Position numbers and translations under genes: made by a program | Part shown: in pieces, positions 49,227 through 61,555 of the stretch | Position numbering within the stretch: the stretch's first letter is position 1 | Layout of the letters: every line of letters starts with the position of its first letter | The notes under the pieces: model-generated | Database searches by the model: none | The model's input: the letters and a program-made list of their open reading frames with translations, nothing else | Told to the model about the DNA's origin: nothing | Source: Parachlorella kessleri | Taxonomy: Eukaryota; Chlorophyta; Trebouxiophyceae; Chlorellales; Chlorellaceae | Assembly (NCBI GenBank): GCA_001598975.1 | Contig: BBXU01000578.1 | Location: 1-64,000, forward strand | Direction of reading: 5' to 3' | Length of the DNA: 64,000 bases

Positions 49227-50216
49227 CTACTTTCTTGGGCTCCTACTGACTCCCCCGCAGCGCACCGCCAGCACAGCGGCCCCTGTCTTCCCCACGACCG
49301 GTCTCTTCTCAAGAGGAGGCGACTGGGGCAGGGGCAGCGGCGAAGGCGCGGGGAACAGCAGCCAGCAAGGCGGCAGGTGCCGAGAGCTGGGAGAATCCTT
49401 CCCAGGGGTGACCTCCACGGGCCTGTTATCGTCGCCACCGCCCTCGCCGCCAGCTTGCGACGCCATGGGCGCGTCGGGCTCCTCGTTGTCTGACAGCTCG
49501 CAGGGGGTGCTTGGGCCACTTTCCTGCATGGCTGGTTCTGCGGGTTCAGGCAGGGGGGTGCCCGGGGCCCCACTAAACAGGGCATCCTCCCCGCTGCGAT
49601 CGCTTGAAAAACATACCTGCACGTTATAAGGGAAGCTGTATCAGCGTGACACGTGTACGCATGGAGATTGGGTAACACCAGGGCAAGCAAGTGCCCGAAA
49701 GGAAGGCGCGTCTATGGGCCTTCCCAGAGGGGCAGAGAGCTGACTGTGGCTGCTGCATGACACCTCCAGGTCTTGTAAGCTAGACTCACTTCATTCTCAC
49801 CTCTAGCTTGCTGATCTCCGCTGCATGCTGGCAGCAGTCACCCACGAAGAACTGCTGCTCCGGTTGGTTAGCAATAGCTTGCCTAAGAATGCCCGCGGCC
49901 TCCTTCCCTAGTACTGCCGCCGGGGTGCCAAACAAGGGGGCTGTCCAGGCATTCTTCACAGCAGCGGACACTTTACGACACAGCACTGACAGGCAGTCGC
50001 TGTCCTGCAGGAAACATGTCAAGCCAGCTAAACAGTGTGAGACTGAAGTGTGTGGGGCGGGGTGCCTGTCCCCACATGGCAGAGCTAGGGAAACGGCTCG
50101 TCACCAACCTTCCAGGCGCAGCTCGTGCCTTGACTGGTTCTTGAGTCTAAAAGGCGCTGATGTGACCTAGACAATAAGACGTACGCCCCAGCCGCGCAAA
50201 AGTCTGGAGCCAGCAT
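49227..50216 (-). CDS. Unrecognised protein, Pro/Ser/Glu-rich C-terminal half
   Basis: A three-exon model joins in phase 0 to 233 residues: 50216-50109, 50004-49801 and 49616-49227. Exon 2 is helix-rich (LSVLCRKVSAAVKNAWTAPL; GKEAAGILRQAIANQPEQQF), ending EISKLE. Exon 3 is low-complexity (LPEPAEPAMQESGPSTPCEL; SDNEEPDAPMASQAGGEG). No family is recognised. Support is consensus splice sites, consistent phase and the amino-acid bias typical of coding DNA here. The start could lie further upstream in another exon. Confidence 0.4.
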
Positions 50217-51022
50217 GATGGTTGGTACCCAGGGACGTAGGTCAAGCCCCAGTGGCAGAGGCAACCAAGTCAACGCATAGCAGGATCGTAAGAGGCTGTC
50301 CCAGGGTGTGGAAGGCCAAAATCGACTTCCCAACAAGACGGGAGGGCACGTCTCAATTAGTCCGATGTGTCATGCGGCACAGCCAGATTACACATTGAGC
50401 GCCGGGGCGCAGCTTGGCGCAACTGCGGTCCGACCAAGGGACACGCGTTGCTTGCTTATCTACCCCATGCTGCCCAGCAGACCACCTGCCCTCCTGCTCC
50501 AACCACCTTTGTGCATGGCATGGACCGCATGGTGCCTTGTGGCAACTTGACAGGGGTAAGCGGTATCAGTTGCGAACCACAGCGAACAGGACTAACATTC
50601 AAGCAAAGCAAAATGTGCAGTGGTATCTGACATTTGACATGTGCCAGTCACTACAGCACAATGTACTCTGTTCAGTGCAGCGATTTGATCTGTTGCATGC
50701 TAGAGATAGCCGGGGTCTGCTGGGAGCTAGATTGCAAGCTACTGTATAGTGTTCAGTGCGGCCACCAAACCAGGCCAGCACTACTATGAGAGCTTGGTGG
50801 TTCTGCTGCAGGTTGTGCTACAGGTCATATCAGTCTCATATCGTTTGTGTATATCGTGCATTGATATCTTTGACTCCCAGTCTGTCACTCTTGCATGCCT
50901 CGGCAAACCTATTGTGCAGCAGTCACGGCTGCACAAGAGACTGCTAGCCAGCTATAAGCCAACAGAAGGACATGAAACTCCACACCTTGCACATTGCAGA
51001 GAACACAACAGCAGTCAACTAC
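50217..51022. other. Intergenic region
   Basis: Between the unknown gene and the 3' end of the fibronectin-III gene. No supported exon, RNA or repeat. Confidence 0.45.
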
Positions 51023-52262
51023 TTAGTTGTAATAGTCTGCAATCTTGAAGGCACAGCAGATGTCAGGCTGGGGTGCTGCCAGGGTCTGGCGCAGGGTGGG
51101 CTCGGCGGGGCACCCACACTCGTTGATGCACGACTGCTTGATGGTGTGCTTCTCCCAGTCCACGCTGCGCATCCACGGCTGCATGGGCAAGTGCAGGAGT
51201 CATGTAAATGGACACGTGTTGATGATGTGCATCCGCTGGGCTGCAAGGTAAGCACAGACGACACCCTGTCGGTGCAGAATGCGACACTTGCACTTAACAC
51301 CAAAGGCCGATGACACAAGGGTGGCCGGCCAACTACCTACCTCAGAGCAGTAGTCAAGCTCAGCGATGCGCTTGCAGGACAGGGGCTGGCACAGCTGGGC
51401 GGCTGCGGACTGGCAGGGGGTGTAGCTCTGCTCGCCAATGCACTGCAAGGGGCACAAAGAGCGGGGGGAGGAAGGGTGTGAGCTCGAACCCATTGAACCA
51501 GCGAATAAATGGGTAATAACAACTGGGTATCGTGTTGTATAGTTTAGAACCCATGCAAAAAGGAACAGGTACGCTCACACAAACACCCCGACAGAGACTT
51601 TGCAGCAATGTGGAGGCAAGAAGGCAGGCCTAGCAGCACATGGCTGCGGGTACTAGCAGCATGGATATGCTCTGCCTGAAGCTTTGGCATGCAAGGCACC
51701 TCGCAACGAAAGCAGACTGACCTGCCATTTGGAGGCCGTGCCCTGGGGGGTCACAGCAGTGGATGCAATAGGCCCCTGGTAGCGGCTATTGACGGCCTGC
51801 ACACCACAACATTAGGTGCGTGTCAGACGTTCTCCATTTCCCATGTGACGGACAACGACAACCAAGCGTGGAGTGCTGTAGCACAAAATCGAAATGAAGA
51901 TTGCCTGCTTTCGCTTATGTAGGTCTGTTACTTTAGCACAGCAAGCCCACGCTGCTCACCTGTACTGTGACGTTGTACTTCTGGCTGTTGGCCACGTTGG
52001 TGATGAAAGTGGAAGTGCTGTCCACTTGGAAGGCCAGGGTCTTGCCTACTCCGTCGGCACGGACACAACTTATGTTGTAGGCGGTCACACACGCGTTGCC
52101 CAGGGGACGGTCCCACTTCAAGTCAATCTTGCCATTGTCAGCCGTTGCCACCAGATTGGCGGGCATCCCCGGCTTGGCGCTGGAGCAAAACAGCATGGCA
52201 CGCTGACCATGGGCACAGGAGGCCAGGAGGCCGAAGAGCACGGCACAAGCGAGGAGCTTCAT
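51023..52262 (-). CDS. Secreted fibronectin type III domain protein with Cys-rich tail
   Basis: Four exons join in phase 0 to 211 residues: 52262-51960, 51796-51722, 51442-51341 and 51178-51023. Residues 1-19 (MKLLACAVLFGLLASCAHG) are a clear signal peptide. Residues 33-125 form a FnIII-like fold: KPGMPANLVATADNGKIDLK, KWDRP, AYNISCV, YNVTVQ, then AVNSRYQGPIASTAVTPQGT. The last ~85 residues contain about ten cysteines (CIGEQSYTPCQSAAAQLCQP; CKRIAELDYCSE; CINECGCPAEP; DICCAF), suggesting disulphide bonding outside the cell. N-x-S/T sites (NIS, NVT) are present. It is probably extracellular or in the cell wall; the ligand is unknown. A TATA-like TATATA lies about 60 bases upstream of the start. 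Confidence 0.85.
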
Positions 52263-53696
52263 TTCAGAGAAAATATAATCGAGGTTGAAATAGATAAAAC
52301 AACAATGAATTGCTGCCAATGTACTATATAGGCTTGATTTTGGGCTGTCTGTGAACGTCCAACGTTGTTGCGCGCGCAGCCTCGCTGCCATGTGACTCAC
52401 CACACCGGACGAGGACGTGACACGCCTTTGTCACATGGCTTGCTTGGCCTCGGAGCTACCGCACACAGAACCGCCCACACTTCTATTTGTTTGGGCTTGT
52501 GTCAGCCAGGCGGTAGCGGGCTACCACCATGACGGTACTGGTTCACATGATCCATCACCATCAAGCGCGCAGGCTAAGGCAGAAATAACACTTTCACTCG
52601 GCAGTGGTGCTTTTGGGTGGCATGTATTGGAGAAGAGGCACGTGTTTCCATGGGGTGGCCATGGCTGGCTGGATGCCTAAGGGCAACTTGTCACTCTACC
52701 CGCCCTGCCCTATGCTACACGCACGCAAAGGGCCATCACTGTAGTCGCCAACTCGTGATTCAGTCCCATTACATAGGTGGCCAATGCAGACCACAGAACA
52801 GTCAATAAGGAAGATGGAAAAGCAATATTATGGCAGAGGTATCCATTTGGTGCCACCGAGGGTTGGGAGCAGTTTCAAGCCCCTTTTAGTGCCAAGCAAC
52901 ACAACTAGAAAGTGTCTAGTGTCAAGTCTTGAAAGCACAGCATGTCGGCTGCCTACAATCCTAGCTAGTGACTACCCCACCTACTGCTGGTTGGGAAACG
53001 CAAGGCCACATGAAAACACAAAGCAAAAACAACATCCGTAAAACTGAGATCAAGCTCAAGCTTAAGAGAACGAAGTATAGAGCATCACAATTGCCCCAGG
53101 ACACTTCACCGCCTGGGGAAGGGGCCCATGCCAGCGCACCTGCTCCTTTCTCTCATGGCGGCTGCAGCCCTAGCCTAGTTTTGCCTAGCCTAACTTGAGT
53201 AAACACAAGCCATTACCACAGCGACAAAACACGAAGCCTGCTGAGTAAAGTCCTCACGCACACAAACTCTTAACAGCTCGCTTGCGCCTTACAAAAACAT
53301 ACGCAGGCCACATATCTGTACATGGCAGATGGGTAGCAACTACAATGTGACATCGATTGCACAAGGGGCCAGATAACAAGCCACTACAAGAGAGGGTCAG
53401 AGAGCTCACTTTCAACGCTCGCTCGGTTTGTTGTCACGGGTTCTGCAATATACATTTTGCGAGGGAGCCTTCCCAGAAGACAAGACAAAGCAGTACCCAG
53501 CGGGCACACCTCAACTCTGCGGGAAAAGTCGTCCTCCTATCATCGCTCCCACGCCGACCGGGGCTAATGCAGCCCCGGCGAAAGAATCAGTCGCTCCTCA
53601 CCACTCACGTCAGCTCCACTCCCAACTCAGAATGCTCACACTTCCATACCCTTGCTGGGCAGCAGCAGCAGCTCTGTAGGGCCTAGGTGCCTCGCC
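52263..53696. other. Intergenic region
   Basis: Between the FnIII gene start and the PHT4 gene end. It contains TATATA just upstream of the FnIII start (near 52325). No supported exon seen elsewhere. Confidence 0.45.
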
Positions 53697-56631
53697 TCAT
53701 TCCCGCTTGGCGTCAGCTCCCTCAAACTGCTCCTCAGAGGAGGCCCACTGCAGGTACACAAGCGCGCCGACTACATACGACGCGGCTGCCGCCTCAAAGA
53801 TCAGGCCCCAATCGTGGGTGGTGTGGAGCACCTGCAGCACAAACAAGGGTGTTAGTGTCAATATTCAGTTTTGTGCCCACCTGTGTGTGGAGCGACATGT
53901 GTTGCAAGACAAGAATGGCATGGCTGATGCACGCCACAGCAGACTACAGAAAAAAATTCCCATGGGGCCCCTAATGGCAAACATGCATCATCGCCGCCCC
54001 GCAACACGCACCTGGCCTGTAAGGTAGATGGACACGGAGCCGGCAATGGAGGCCAGTCCGTTGGAAAGGCCGTACAGGATGCCGGTGTACTTGGACGAGA
54101 TGTCCTGGTGGTTGCTGCCGTACCCTGCAGGCCAGGGGTGGGGGGTGGCAAAGCAATCAGCAACGCTGCCTAGCTGCCAGGCTGGCTGCACTTCCCAACT
54201 GTGTTGGCCAGATGATACCTGAGGCAAGATTCTCGCACTGCACCTGACCCACGCCCAGGTCTGTGCATGGCTGACAGGCTACAATGTGTCCTTGTGATTC
54301 ACCCTGGCGCCCAAGTCAAGGCACCCCTGGGCTGACCAAGTATCACCCACCTGAGGCAGAGAAGCCGCTCAGCGCCAGCCAGGCCGTGATCATTGCAACC
54401 GCCTCTCCCAAGGAGTGCGCCCCGCCGCTGGCGCCTGCGCCGTCGCCGCCAGCCAGCCGCAGAAGCACGAGGGCGGGGCCAAAGCTAGCAATGGCCTGCA
54501 TCAGCTTGCGGGTGGTGGTCTTGTCCAGGACCTGCAGCAGGAAGGTAATGAAGATCGTCCTTGAAATGCCTGCTAGTGGACTGGAAGCACCACAAGTGTC
54601 ATCAGCTCGGCTGCACACCATATCTCCAGAAGCACCCAGACGCCAGCCCTTTATCATTGTATCCTGGTTGACAACATGTGCGGACATGAAGCTGGTACGG
54701 ATAAGAGAAGCCCCATCTAGCAAGGTCCCTGAAACCCTCAAAGCCGATAAGCTCCTTGCCGTGCCTCACCTTATTGTTTACCAAGCCATCGGCAATCCAG
54801 CCAGAGCCAGTGGTGGCGGCAACAGTCGCTAGGAAGGGGATGATGGTGAAGGCTGAGCTGTGCATGACATCTACGTCGTAGACTGCACACGCAAGGTACA
54901 TTCAGAATTAGTCATGCTATTTGACATGTGACAAGTGCAGGCAGAGTTGCTCAAACCGGCCAAAAAGAAGGATACAACAGCAGGTGCGGTTGCTAGACAC
55001 ATACGCCCTGCCAACAGGGGACAAGCGACACGGCTGGGCAACACAAACACAAATACAGCCCCTGGCCCCAAGAGCCACAGAGGAACTGCCATTCAAGTGA
55101 ACACTTGGTACTGCCCTTGTCACACCTCCACATGCTTACCACCCACCCACCTTGGTTGTAGTACGTGGGCAGCCAGCTGAAGCACAGGCAGCCGCCCACA
55201 GAGGAGGCCACCTGAGCCGCCACCGTGGCCAGGAAGGCCGGGTTGCGCATGAAAGCGCCCCAGGGCACATCCTGCAGCCGCAGCGGTGCGGCGGCAGCGC
55301 CAGCCTGGGGCGCCTCCTCCTTCCCTGCGGCCGCCGCAGCTGGCTGTGCCGCTCGCGCCGCCGGGGTCGCCGGGAGCAGGTCTGCAGGGTCGTTCTTCAC
55401 CAGCGGCAGCCAGCCCAGCAGCCACACAAAGCCGAGGCTGCCAAAGAGGTAGAAGACGGCAGGCCAGCCGTACTCCTGAATGACCAAGGGCGCCACCAGG
55501 TAGGAGGCGATGGTCCCCAGCTGATGACCGCTGTAGATGAAGGACAGGGCCCGGGAGCGGCCGCCCTCGGGCACCCACCGCCTGACGAGGTTCTGGATGC
55601 TGGGGTACGTCACGCCCTCGCCCACACCCATCAGGCCCCTGCATCAAACAGCCACGCCACCGTGTCATGCGGCAGAATGGACAGCTACCTTGTACTACAG
55701 CCTGACGTATGGGCCCTCACAAGCCGTCTCTGGCTTCACCCTACCTAGCGGCCCTTTCCCAGTATATGCACAAGACACATGCTCGCCAGGCCGCCCAGCG
55801 CAGACCTCGACACCCCAACAGCTACAGTGCTACTACCCCGCTGTCATACCACGAGGACACACCTGACGACCATGAGCTGCCCGACAGAGCCGCTGGCAGC
55901 CGCCGCGGGCGTGAGCATGGTGAAGCACGACCAGAGCACCACGCCCAGAGCCAGCACCTCCTTTGACGAAAATCGTGTGGCAACATAGCCACCACACAAG
56001 TTTGTTATCTGCACAACAAGAAGCAACAGAACATTACATTCAGACAGCTTGCAGGCATGCTCCTGATGTTCTCAGCGCCATGACCCATGATGCATGAGAG
56101 CAGGAAGCGTACAGTTACACTAGTGTGGGCTTAAGCACAGCAGCAAATCCCGCTGCCTGACACTTCCAACTTCTCCCGGGCCCCGGGGCCCCATGGCTCC
56201 CTTTGCCAGAGCCCCTCAGCACTCACTGTGTATCCAGCGAAGAAAGCAGAGGCAATGGAGCCCTTGACGGCATCGTCCCAGGCAAACTGCTCGCTCATGG
56301 GCAGCACCGCCACGCTCATGGCCGCCCGGTCAATATTGCAGATGAAAGCACAGGCGGTGCCAAGGAGGACGAGAGCTAATGCCTCAGAAGAGAGAGGGGC
56401 TTCACTCGGCGCTGACACACTGCTTTGACGCTGCTGCTGCTGCTGTTGGCCTGGCTGCCTTGCCGGCTGCTGCACTTCGGGCGGCACCACCACCGCTGGC
56501 AGCAGGCGGGGCCTTGCCAACGGCAGGCTATTATTTGCCTGCAGGGAGGGCTGTGCCTGGCTTGGGGGCCGCCTGAGCGGCAAGACCCTCACAGGCCGTG
56601 CGGTTGCCAGTGTGATGCGTTGGCACTGCAT
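53697..56631 (-). CDS. PHT4-like anion/phosphate transporter (MFS), plastid-targeted
   Basis: Seven exons join to 526 residues: 56631-56227, 56008-55863, 55638-55151, 54882-54770, 54531-54351, 54124-54012 and 53831-53697. The first ~95 residues are Arg/Pro/Gln-rich, including a Gln7 run: a transit peptide. MFS features: CNIDRAAMSVAVLPM, ITNLCGGYVATRF, GLMGVGEGVTYPSIQNL, VRRWVPEGGRSRAL, SSVGGCLCFSWLPTYYNQ, ATTGSGWIADGLVNNK, TRKLMQAIASFGPALVLL, SSKYTGILYGLSNGLASI and a last helix ASYVVGALVYLQW. The family (SLC17/PHT4) moves phosphate or organic anions, usually with Na+ or H+. A Pro/Ala-rich central loop of about 50 residues separates the two six-helix halves. Confidence 0.92.
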
Positions 56632-57065
56632 GGCTACCTGCAGGTGCAGGGAGAAAGGGGAGTCGCCAGTAAGCAAGCAAGCAAGCAGAGATCGAGGCAT
56701 CCGTTGTACCCCCAAAGCAGATCAAGGGCGACAGGCGTCCCAAAGGGGGGGTTCCTGGGGTTGCTGCACCACGCACCATCCTGCAGGCCGCGGTACCCCC
56801 AACTGGTCGGCTGTTAGCCACTTGTGCACCTCTTTAGCCTTGCTTTACCAATCTAGTTTGGCAAGCTGCAGCAAGCACAGATGGTGGCTGCTGGCCCTGT
56901 TTGGAATCCCGAGGAACTGGGAGTGCGTTCGCTAAGACTGGCAGTTGAGGCTTATGGTTCAGGTTTGAGAGTGCGCCTTTGCCTCAGTATTTCTTAACCC
57001 TAGAGGGACGCGTCAAAGCCGCCCTCCTCCCCTTGGGATTCGACACGTTTGTTCCAGTCTGACTG
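56632..57065. other. Intergenic region
   Basis: Upstream of the PHT4 start and downstream of the small 70-residue ORF. It contains a short CAAG run near 56672-56686. No exon supported. Confidence 0.4.
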
Positions 57066-57411
57066 TCAGACTCGGCTCGGTGCCGCGTGGCGGCGGGGGG
57101 GCAGATCCGCGATCTGCGCGTTTTCGCCTCTGTACTTGAAGAGGTGCAATCCAAGTCGGTGACTATGGCCTTCTTATGTGCAGAAAGGCAGGGGTGCCGA
57201 AACCACTTACGCCTAGTCACCCATGCCGACCCATGCCATTCCCCTCGTACGCCCGCTCGCTCAACGAGGCCTTGCAACCATTTTGCCACCCAGTGTCTTG
57301 ACAACCAGGCAGCCCCTCTGTCCAGTACGACTCCAGATCAAAGAAGTACATTAGAAGGTCCTTCTCACTGCCCACGGCCCAATACCCCTTATATTCTGGG
57401 CGCACGGCCAT
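57066..57411 (-). CDS. Possible small protein of 70 residues
   Basis: Exon 57411-57306 and exon 57172-57066 join in phase (codon split G|AA). The product starts MAVRPEYKGYWAVGSEKDLL, continues MYFFDLESYWTEGLP, then HLFKYRGENAQIADLPP. The first exon has a high share of aromatic and charged residues, unlike random frames here. No family is recognised; a small subunit of an organelle complex is one possibility. It is divergent from the gene starting at 57578 with 166 bases between. Confidence 0.4.
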
Positions 57412-57577
57412 GACTGTCTGCTTCCCAGCCCCTCCACTGCTGGGCTCTTAGGAGGGGACGCTAGCTGGCGCGCCACTATGTGGCACAGCACGCACCGCAG
57501 TACACCGCGCCTTTACAGCCTGTTGCAAGCATCCCACGGGTTGTACATAACCGTGTGCGCGTCAGTATCTTACTACT

Positions 57578-60500
57578 ATGAATGGCTACCCCGCCCAACT
57601 CAAGATGTACCGGCTGGAAGTCTTTGTGTGCACGGTTTACGAGGCGCCTGCTGGTGCACAGGTGGGGCCAAATCGTACGACTTGACCAGCGGTTGACCCC
57701 AGCTTGTTCACAAAACCTCCCAGCTCTGCAGGCTTTGCCTTGCACCCCACCCCAACCCTTGGAGAACCGGGGCTTCCTGTTCAAGCTTGACGGCAAGCCT
57801 GTTGTCCCGTTACCACTAGCCGGCGCGGAGGTCACATATGCTCCGCAGGTCCGTTTGCCAGTCCTGCTTTCCAGCGCACTCATTCGCAGCAGGCACACTG
57901 TTCATATCGCCCAGGCAAGGCGGTGCGCAACGTTGCTATACACTCTCTGCAGGCTAGAGCCGATGACACTGTCCGCTTTGAGACGCTGATATCAGCGCGA
58001 GCCAGTGGTAGCTGGTTGCTAGGTCCAACTGACCTCGCTCAAGGCGGCTGCACCGTCAGTCGGGGAAAGCAGCAGCTGGTGCTGCATGTACTTTACACAA
58101 CAGCCAGGCCAAGTGAGAGTGACAAAACCCCGCGCGGCAGTGGGAGCTGCCTACCTACAGTTCTTGGCGTGGGGCGGCTGCTGCTGCCGGTGCAAGATGC
58201 CCGCACGGGTGCAGCGGGCATTGCGCTGCAATTCCAGCGCAGCGGCTGTCTTGCTGAGGCGGAAAGCCTTGAGCCCCTAGCCTTCCCGCCCATCCAGTTT
58301 GAGGCGCTGCAGCAGTGCCGACTCAGCTGCCCCAACTCTGGTGTTGACGTGGGCAACGTGAGCCTCGCTGCACGCCTCAGCATCGTGGAGGCGCCTGCTT
58401 CCGACTGCAGCCGTGGAAGTTGTCCGAGTAGTATGTCGTCTGTGCAGCAGCAGCCTGTTCTCATTAAAGTGCAAGCCCCTCAAGTGAGCGCCCCGGGCAG
58501 TGCGGGTTCAAGTCCAGAGAAGTGTGCACAGCGGCATGCACGCACACAAGCAAGCCCCTCCAAGCAGAAAGGTAGTGCGCCAGCCGCCGCGCAGCAGTGT
58601 CAGCCGGGATATCCCTGGCCTGCACCACCCCTGCCCTACCCGTCTGTGCCCCTGGTGCCAGCCATGGGGCTGCCACTGATGTGGAGCCTTCCCACTGCGG
58701 CCACGCCACTGTGGCAGTGCAACCTGCCAGCACCGTACTTCCCTGCGACCTCGTGGGGCTCGCGCAGTTGTGCGGCTGGTGCTACGCCTGCTGTCTCTCA
58801 GGCCCCCAGGGCAGACTTGAGGCCAGTCTGTCCTGAACCGGTCTCGTCGCAGCCAGTAGAAGGGAAGACGCAGGCCATGCGTGCACAGCCGGTTGCAGAG
58901 CGGCCACCCTCCCGGCATGCTTGCACGCAAACAGCTGATGAGAAGGCTGTGGAGCGCAGGTGTTTACGGCTGCGTGAAGCTTGCAGTATCGCGGTAAGGG
59001 AGATGGCATGCGTCCTCCATGCCAGGCAGTCCTGTTTTTGAGCAATTTTGAGCAGCAACGAGCATTCTGCTCTGCGTACAATCAGGCAGCATTGCCTTTA
59101 AGACTACAATGCTCATCAGGCTTTCGTTAACAAGGACAGAGGCCGTCCCTCGCCTTCGTAGGTGGCTTAGTGCCAGGGTATTGCTACTGCTGCTGCAGTC
59201 ACCACGCCATGATACCAGGGACCCCATGCCTTCTGAGCATCTCAAGTCCCCATTAAAGCCTCAGCCGACGCCTCTACTCTTAGAGCATCATTTAGAAGCC
59301 GTGCCCCGCAGCCGGCAAGTAGCGCATTTAATTGACTGTCTGTCTGCGGACCTGTGGTGTGCACTCACCAAGCCTTCCCTTGTAGACCAGCGCCTGAGTG
59401 CATTGTTCCCATTGACTCCCTTTTCCCCTCACTCTGGCTCTGAACCCCCGGCGCAGAGCTTCCCTATTGCAGATCCCCCTCCCAGCGGCACAGGGCGATG
59501 GCAAAATCCGCGCTGCACGACTCTGGCGCCTTCTACTGCCCTGGCTGCCTTGAGCGCTTCATGCAGCTGCCCCGGAGCTTCTCCAGAGCCGAAGTGCATG
59601 AGGCCATGGTCTCTTGTGGCTGCAAGGATTGCAGCACACAACTCAAATGTGGCATCCTGCCTGGGGCTGTGCCAGGTGTTGGCCTGGGTAGTGGGGCAGT
59701 AGGTGGGTGGGAGGGTGACCGTGCTTACTCCAGCTGTGGGTGCCATGGGTCCCCAACTGCTGCCGCAAAGCGCAAGAGCAGTCCGCGCAGCGGCCATCGC
59801 CCTGAAAGCCCCACTAAGGATTACAGCAGCAGCCGGCCCGCCGCACAGTTGCAGCAGCGCCGGCAATTGGAAGGAGCGGGCCAGGCAGTGGCAGGTGCAG
59901 CGGTGGAGACTGGGAGTATGAGGCAGCAAGGGGCCATTGCAGCAGCATCTTCGCATTTAAGCAGTGATGGACCTCAGCTTCAGCTGACGCCTGAGGCAGC
60001 CGCTTTGCAACAGTTGCTGACCAGCTTGAACCTCAGCAGTGACTGGCAGGCGAAGCTTCTGGGCCCCCTGGCTGCAGCAGCAGCAGCTAGTCAACCAGCA
60101 ACTGGGACCCGCATGCCTGCGCAAGCCTCAGGGGACGCCAATACCGCGGGTTTCAGCCAGAGTGTTGCTACTCTGCAGTCGCCTTCTATAGGTGGCTGCA
60201 AGGCTCAGCCAGCTCTCTCGCGACAACGCGATCCTGCGGAAGGGAAGTGCAGGGAGGAAACCAGCCAGAGCAGCCTTGGTGAGAGCAGCTTTGCTTCCCA
60301 CAGCAGCGGCGCCGGCAGCCGGGCAGCCACTCCGAGACGGCACTGGGTGCCTGCTGGGGCAGCTAGGGCTGGTAGCAGCACGGGCAGCCCGGCTGCCACA
60401 CCACGCCAAAAGGTGCACCGCACCAAGGGCACCAGTTGTGGAGAGGGAAGCCCACAAAAGGTGTGTCCCAATGCTGGCTCTGGCGGCTCTGGCAGGGCGC

Positions 60501-61555
60501 AGGGAAAGAGGGAAAGCTCCCTTGGTGTCGATTCGCCCGTGGCAGTGGGCCAGCCCACACTTGAAGGCTCAGCTGCTAGGAGCAGGGACGGCAGGGAAGG
60601 GCCGCCACCTGAGAAGCAGCGGAAACCAGAGGATAGGCCAAGCTTGCAGGGACATTACCGGGCTCTTCCAAAGAAGGCTGACACGATGCAGGACATCATC
60701 AGCCGCAACCAGCAGCTGCTACAGCTGGTGAAGCCAGGTAGCGGCAGCGGGGGAGGGTGTCACAGTGACGATGGCCAGCTCAACTCCCCAAGGCAGGACA
60801 GTCACAATGGGGAAAGCCTACCTGCTGCGAAGTCTGGCATAGCACAGCAGCAGGGAGGCATTGAAGTCCACAGCAGGACCGACAGCCTACTTGAGAGGGC
60901 ACCTCCCCATAAGGACATACCTCTTCATGTGGTCAGCGGCCAACCATCACCTCTTGCAGAGCGGCTAGGCAGCTTCAAGCTGACGATTGACGGCACCAGC
61001 GTTGTCTGCACCAAGAGGAGCAGCGGGAATACCAGCGGAGAGGACAGCAGCGGCTGCCAAAGCGCTAGGGCAACACAGGACGCTTCCGCACTTGGGCAGC
61101 CCACCATTGGGGCTGACAGCAGCTTGATGCCGCGCCGGACTGACTTGCCTTTCCACCAAGGCCAGCTCGCATCCAGCCAGAGTGGAGAGACCGGGGAGGG
61201 AGAATCAGCAGAAGACATCATAGCGCGCCTGGCTTGCTACCGCAGTGGGTCTAGTGGTGAGGAGCCTGTGGAGCCATTTACGGCATCTCCTACTGACAGT
61301 GAGATTGCTGAGTCTAGTTCTGGCTGGGCGGCTGGCCTTGACAGGCCGGGTGTCAGTGATGGGGTCAGTGCAGTGGGCCGGACAGGGGTAGCTGCAGTGG
61401 TCATGGCTGGTTCTGCATTGCCAGCAGGTGGTGCCACGGCAAGGTTGGGTGCCAGCGGTGCTGCTGAGCCTCCCTTTAGCAGTGAGCTTGAGGATGCTAC
61501 TGCGAGCGATGTGTATGAAGATGATTTTGAGGTTGGTTCCGATACTGGGTTCTGA
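57578..61555 (+). CDS. Large Ser/Ala/Gly-rich protein with C2-like N-terminus
   Basis: Preferred model, 1,143 residues: exons 57578-57661, 57732-57848, 57953-58993, 59199-59318 and 59486-61555, all in phase 0. An alternative skips 59676-59854 instead of 59319-59485. The start (MYRLEVFVCTVYEAPAG; ENRGFLFKLDGKPV; ADDTVRFETLISARASGSW; QLVLHVLYTTARP; GVGRLLLPVQDA) has the strand pattern of a C2 domain. Beyond it the protein is mostly disordered, with a Cys cluster (FYCPGCLERF; SCGCKDC), short helical pieces (ALQQLLTSLNLSSDWQAKLL; KADTMQDIISRNQQLLQLV) and a C-terminal YEDDFEVGSDTGF. C2-like domains plus YxDDFE motifs occur in centriole and cilium proteins; this is only suggestive. Function unknown. 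Confidence 0.6.

Noticed and set aside
59199..59855. Intron 59676-59854 joining the first frame of exon 4 directly to the long last exon
   Set aside because: It is in phase, but has a poor pyrimidine tract; the intron 59319-59485 has a much better tract and keeps the whole long frame open. Kept only as an alternative.
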